Positions 61,518 to 64,000 of a DNA stretch of 64,000 nt are shown piece by piece. The DNA lies in contig NZ_FWEX01000006.1 in NCBI RefSeq assembly GCF_900170025.1, forward strand, positions 2,347,625-2,411,624, in the 5' to 3' direction. Both the position numbers and the translations under genes were made by a program. Position 1 is the first letter of the stretch, and the number at the start of each line of letters is the position of its first letter. The stretch is from Nitrospira sp. ND1 (GTDB taxonomy: Bacteria; Nitrospirota; Nitrospiria; Nitrospirales; Nitrospiraceae). The notes under the pieces are model-generated. The model was not told where the DNA came from. It saw only the letters and a list, made by a program, of their open reading frames with translations, and ran no database searches.

Positions 61518-64000
61518 TCACGTCCCCCGACCGGGTTGCAGAGAGAGTCGAGCGCCCATTCGCCCGCGGACGAATTTCTGAAGTTCGTCTGCCAGGAGCA
61601 AGCCGATTGCCCCTACGGCCAACGGCCCGAAGATCCAGGCCGGGAGCGAGGCGGTGCCCAAGACCAGATGTCCGACCGGACTGTAGGTCATGATGAGCAG
61701 GATGGTCAGTTCGACGGCGACACCCACCAGGATCAAGGGATTGCTGAACCAGCCGAGCCGGAACGCCGCGATGCGATCGGAGCGGCAGGCAAAGACATTG
61801 GCGACCTGGGCCGCCACGATACCGGCAAAGGTGACGGTGGTTGCTTCCTTATACAAAGGGGAATTCCAGTCGAGCGCGGCTCCCCAGCTCCAGCCCTGGC
61901 TATATAAATAGAGAAAAAACCCTCCCATGGCAATGCCGGCTTCGATCAATCCCAAAAAACCGTAGGCTCTCAGGAGCACATCCCGGCTGAGGAGTCGTTC
62001 GGTGCGGGGTCGTGGGGGGTCGTCCATCACCCCGTCCTCCGGCGGTTCCGCGGCCAGTGCCAGTGCCGGCACCATGTCCGTTCCCAAATCGACGGCCAGA
62101 ATTTGCGGGACCGTGAGAGCGAGCGGCATCGACGAGAGTCCGAATCCCAAATACGGTACGATCTCCGGGACGTTGCTGGCCAACACATAGGTCACGAACT
62201 TGCGAATATTGGTATAGACGGCCCGGCCCTCTTCGATGGCATGGACAATGGTGGCGAAATTGTCGTCGAGCAGAATCATGGAGGCCGTCTCTTTGGCCAC
62301 GTCCGTTCCGGCAACACCCATGGCGATGCCGATGTCCGCGGTTTTCAAGGCCGGCGCGTCATTGACCCCGTCGCCCGTCACGGCGACCACTTCGCGCATT
62401 TCTTTGAGCGCCGTGACGATGCGCATTTTATGTCGGGGCGCCATGCGGGCGAAGATCGGATCCAGTTCGTCTGTCGTCGTCGGCGTGAGTAAGCGGCGTA
62501 GCTGGTCGTTGTTCATGGTGTCAATGTGGGCGCCTTCGATCACCGGTACAAAGCGGCTAGGCCCTGTCGGCGCCGAGTCGGGCGCAAGGCCGATCTTCTG
62601 CGCAATCGCCAGCGCCGTCAGGGGATGGTCTCCCGTAATCATCATGACGCGGACCCCGGCCCGCCGGCATTTTTTGATCGCGTCCGGTACTTCACGGTGT
62701 GGCGGGTCCATCATGGCGACGAGTCCGAGAAACGTCAGTCCCTGTTCTACCGTGTCGGCCTCCAATTGCTCCACGCCGCGTTCGACTTCTCGCATGGCCA
62801 CGGCCAGCACCCGGTACGCCTGCTGAGCGAAGGCCTGACTCTGGGCCAGCACTTTTTTGCGGCAGTCGACGGTGAGCTCGGCGGGTGCCGCCGATCCCTG
62901 CTGCCTGGTGCACAACGGCAAGACCGATTCCGGCGCGCCTTTGGTGAAGGCGAGCAGCCGACCTTCGCTCCAGTGCAGCGTCGTCATCCGTTTGCGATCC
63001 GCATCGAAGGGGATTTCGCCCATTCGCCGGAGCGGCGGGCGGTGGAGGAGTCCGTGGTCCGCGGCAAACTCCAGCAGCGCCGTCTCAGTGGGATCGCCGG
63101 TGGTGCGGCTACGTCCGTCCGGGTGGCGCGTGCGCTTGGCGTTGTTGCAATGAACGATGGCGTCGAACAGGGGCCGCCAGCCTTCCGATTCGGGCGCGGT
63201 GATGAGGCGATTCCTGGTGAACAAACAGCCCTCTCGCGATTCGACGACGAGGTCGTCCACGTAGAGCCTGTCGAGCCGCATCCGGTTTTCCGTCAGTGTC
63301 CCGGTCTTGTCGGTGCAGATCACGGTGGTGCACCCCAGTGTCTCAACGGACGCGAGGTGTTTGATGAGCGCTTTGCGCGCGGCCATGCGTTGGCTGCCCA
63401 TGGCGAGGGCCAGGGTGACGGTGGGCAGAAGCCCTTCGGGCACATTGGCGACGATGATGCCGATGCCGAAAATCGTGCTCGCCCAGAATCCCAATCCCAT
63501 CCCGACGCCGATGGTGAAGAAGATCAGACCCATCAGCAGTGAGAGCCCGGCGACGACATGCGTCACCTTGACGATTTCCTGTTGGAGCGGGCTCAGCCCG
63601 GTTTGTACCGTTGTCGTCAGATGCGCGATTTTGCCGAATTCGGTGTTGAGGCCGGTGGCAAAGACCACGCCCTGGCCATGGCCGGAGAGGACCGTGGTTC
63701 CGGCGAAGGCCAGATTCGCAATGTCGAGCGGATGGCCGTCGGTGATGGGATCGGCCGACCGTCGTTGCGGTTTCGATTCGCCGGTGAGAGAGGAGTTATC
63801 GACGCGCATGCCGACGGCTGCGGTGAGTCTCGCATCGGCAGGAATCTGCTCACCCTCTTCCAGCACGAGCACATCGCCCGGTACCAGTTCGCTGCGGGCA
63901 ATCTGTTGCTGTTGTCCGTCGCGAAGGACCCAGGCTTGGGCCGGCAGCATGCTGCGTAAAGCCTGAACCGCGCGTTCGGCCTTATACTCTTGCAGGAAGG
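61518..64000 (-). CDS. P2-type cation-transporting ATPase (5' end outside window)
   Basis: About 827 C-terminal residues are in the window. Visible are the actuator loop TGESKPQ, PEGLLPTVTLALAMG in membrane helix 4, the phosphorylation motif CTDKTGTLTENRM, the hinge TGDGVNDAPALK, and six C-terminal membrane helices of the cation-ATPase C domain. The VANVPEGLL and KHLASVETLG pieces are closer to Na+/K+-ATPase-like P2C enzymes than to heavy-metal pumps. The ion is not certain (Na+, K+ or Ca2+). The gene begins beyond position 64000; the visible frame is intact. Confidence 0.93.
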   Translation of the reverse strand, partial: FLQEYKAERAVQALRSMLPAQAWVLRDGQQQQIARSELVPGDVLVLEEGEQIPADARLTAAVGMRVDNSSLTGESKPQRRSADPITDGHPLDIANLAFAGTTVLSGHGQGVVFATGLNTEFGKIAHLTTTVQTGLSPLQQEIVKVTHVVAGLSLLMGLIFFTIGVGMGLGFWASTIFGIGIIVANVPEGLLPTVTLALAMGSQRMAARKALIKHLASVETLGCTTVICTDKTGTLTENRMRLDRLYVDDLVVESREGCLFTRNRLITAPESEGWRPLFDAIVHCNNAKRTRHPDGRSRTTGDPTETALLEFAADHGLLHRPPLRRMGEIPFDADRKRMTTLHWSEGRLLAFTKGAPESVLPLCTRQQGSAAPAELTVDCRKKVLAQSQAFAQQAYRVLAVAMREVERGVEQLEADTVEQGLTFLGLVAMMDPPHREVPDAIKKCRRAGVRVMMITGDHPLTALAIAQKIGLAPDSAPTGPSRFVPVIEGAHIDTMNNDQLRRLLTPTTTDELDPIFARMAPRHKMRIVTALKEMREVVAVTGDGVNDAPALKTADIGIAMGVAGTDVAKETASMILLDDNFATIVHAIEEGRAVYTNIRKFVTYVLASNVPEIVPYLGFGLSSMPLALTVPQILAVDLGTDMVPALALAAEPPEDGVMDDPPRPRTERLLSRDVLLRAYGFLGLIEAGIAMGGFFLYLYSQGWSWGAALDWNSPLYKEATTVTFAGIVAAQVANVFACRSDRIAAFRLGWFSNPLILVGVAVELTILLIMTYSPVGHLVLGTASLPAWIFGPLAVGAIGLLLADELQKFVRGRMGARLSLQPGRGT

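Overview
The window looks like chromosomal DNA of a Nitrospira-like bacterium (phylum Nitrospirota). This is inferred from GC-rich Gram-negative sequence, a PEP-CTERM/exosortase locus, many lipoproteins, a monoheme cytochrome fused to an outer-membrane barrel, a 2,3-bisphosphoglycerate-cyclising enzyme and a BCAM0308-type stress cluster. No rRNA, tRNA or CRISPR array was seen.

Left part (1-16.7 kb): the edge of a cytochrome c gene, then a minus-strand stress block (universal stress protein, NTF2-like protein, BCAM0308-like Zn protein, phosphoribosyltransferase, small membrane protein, Hsp20). Next is a minus-strand carbon-metabolism operon (acyl-CoA synthetase, E1 alpha, E1 beta, E2, acyl carrier protein, nucleotidyltransferase). 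After it come cyclic-2,3-DPG synthase, a Zn-ribbon peptide, a serine protease, and polX followed by malic enzyme.

Mobile part (16.7-24.6 kb): a minus-strand run of gene cassettes bounded by attC-like sites with no integrase in view. One cassette gene is split by an IS256-family element with an 8-bp target duplication; removing the element restores the frame exactly. A decayed vapBC pair and an intact parDE pair follow.

Middle (24.6-43.7 kb): exported proteins, an MlaC-like phospholipid carrier, diaminopimelate dehydrogenase, a PEBP protein, a sugar-nucleotide transferase, CapA, a cytochrome, a response regulator with Asp replaced by Glu at the phosphorylation site, then the PEP-CTERM locus: a repeat-rich PEP-CTERM protein, PrsT-like TPR lipoprotein, exosortase-EpsI fusion, FemAB/CelD-like acyltransferase and polysaccharide deacetylase. 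These probably export, sort and modify an extracellular matrix.

Right part (43.7-64 kb): a minimal SufB/SufC pair, two paralogous small Cys/His peptides, tandem DUF2238 membrane proteins, CBS-domain proteins, a quinone reductase, a methyltransferase, a cupredoxin-like protein next to a Cyc2-like cytochrome-porin, lipoproteins, a TerC protein, and a P2-type cation ATPase cut by the right edge.

Two features run across the window. A palindromic MITE-like element occurs four times and supplies the TAG stop codon of three genes. Several intergenic regions carry sigma-54-like promoters, one matching the consensus fully.
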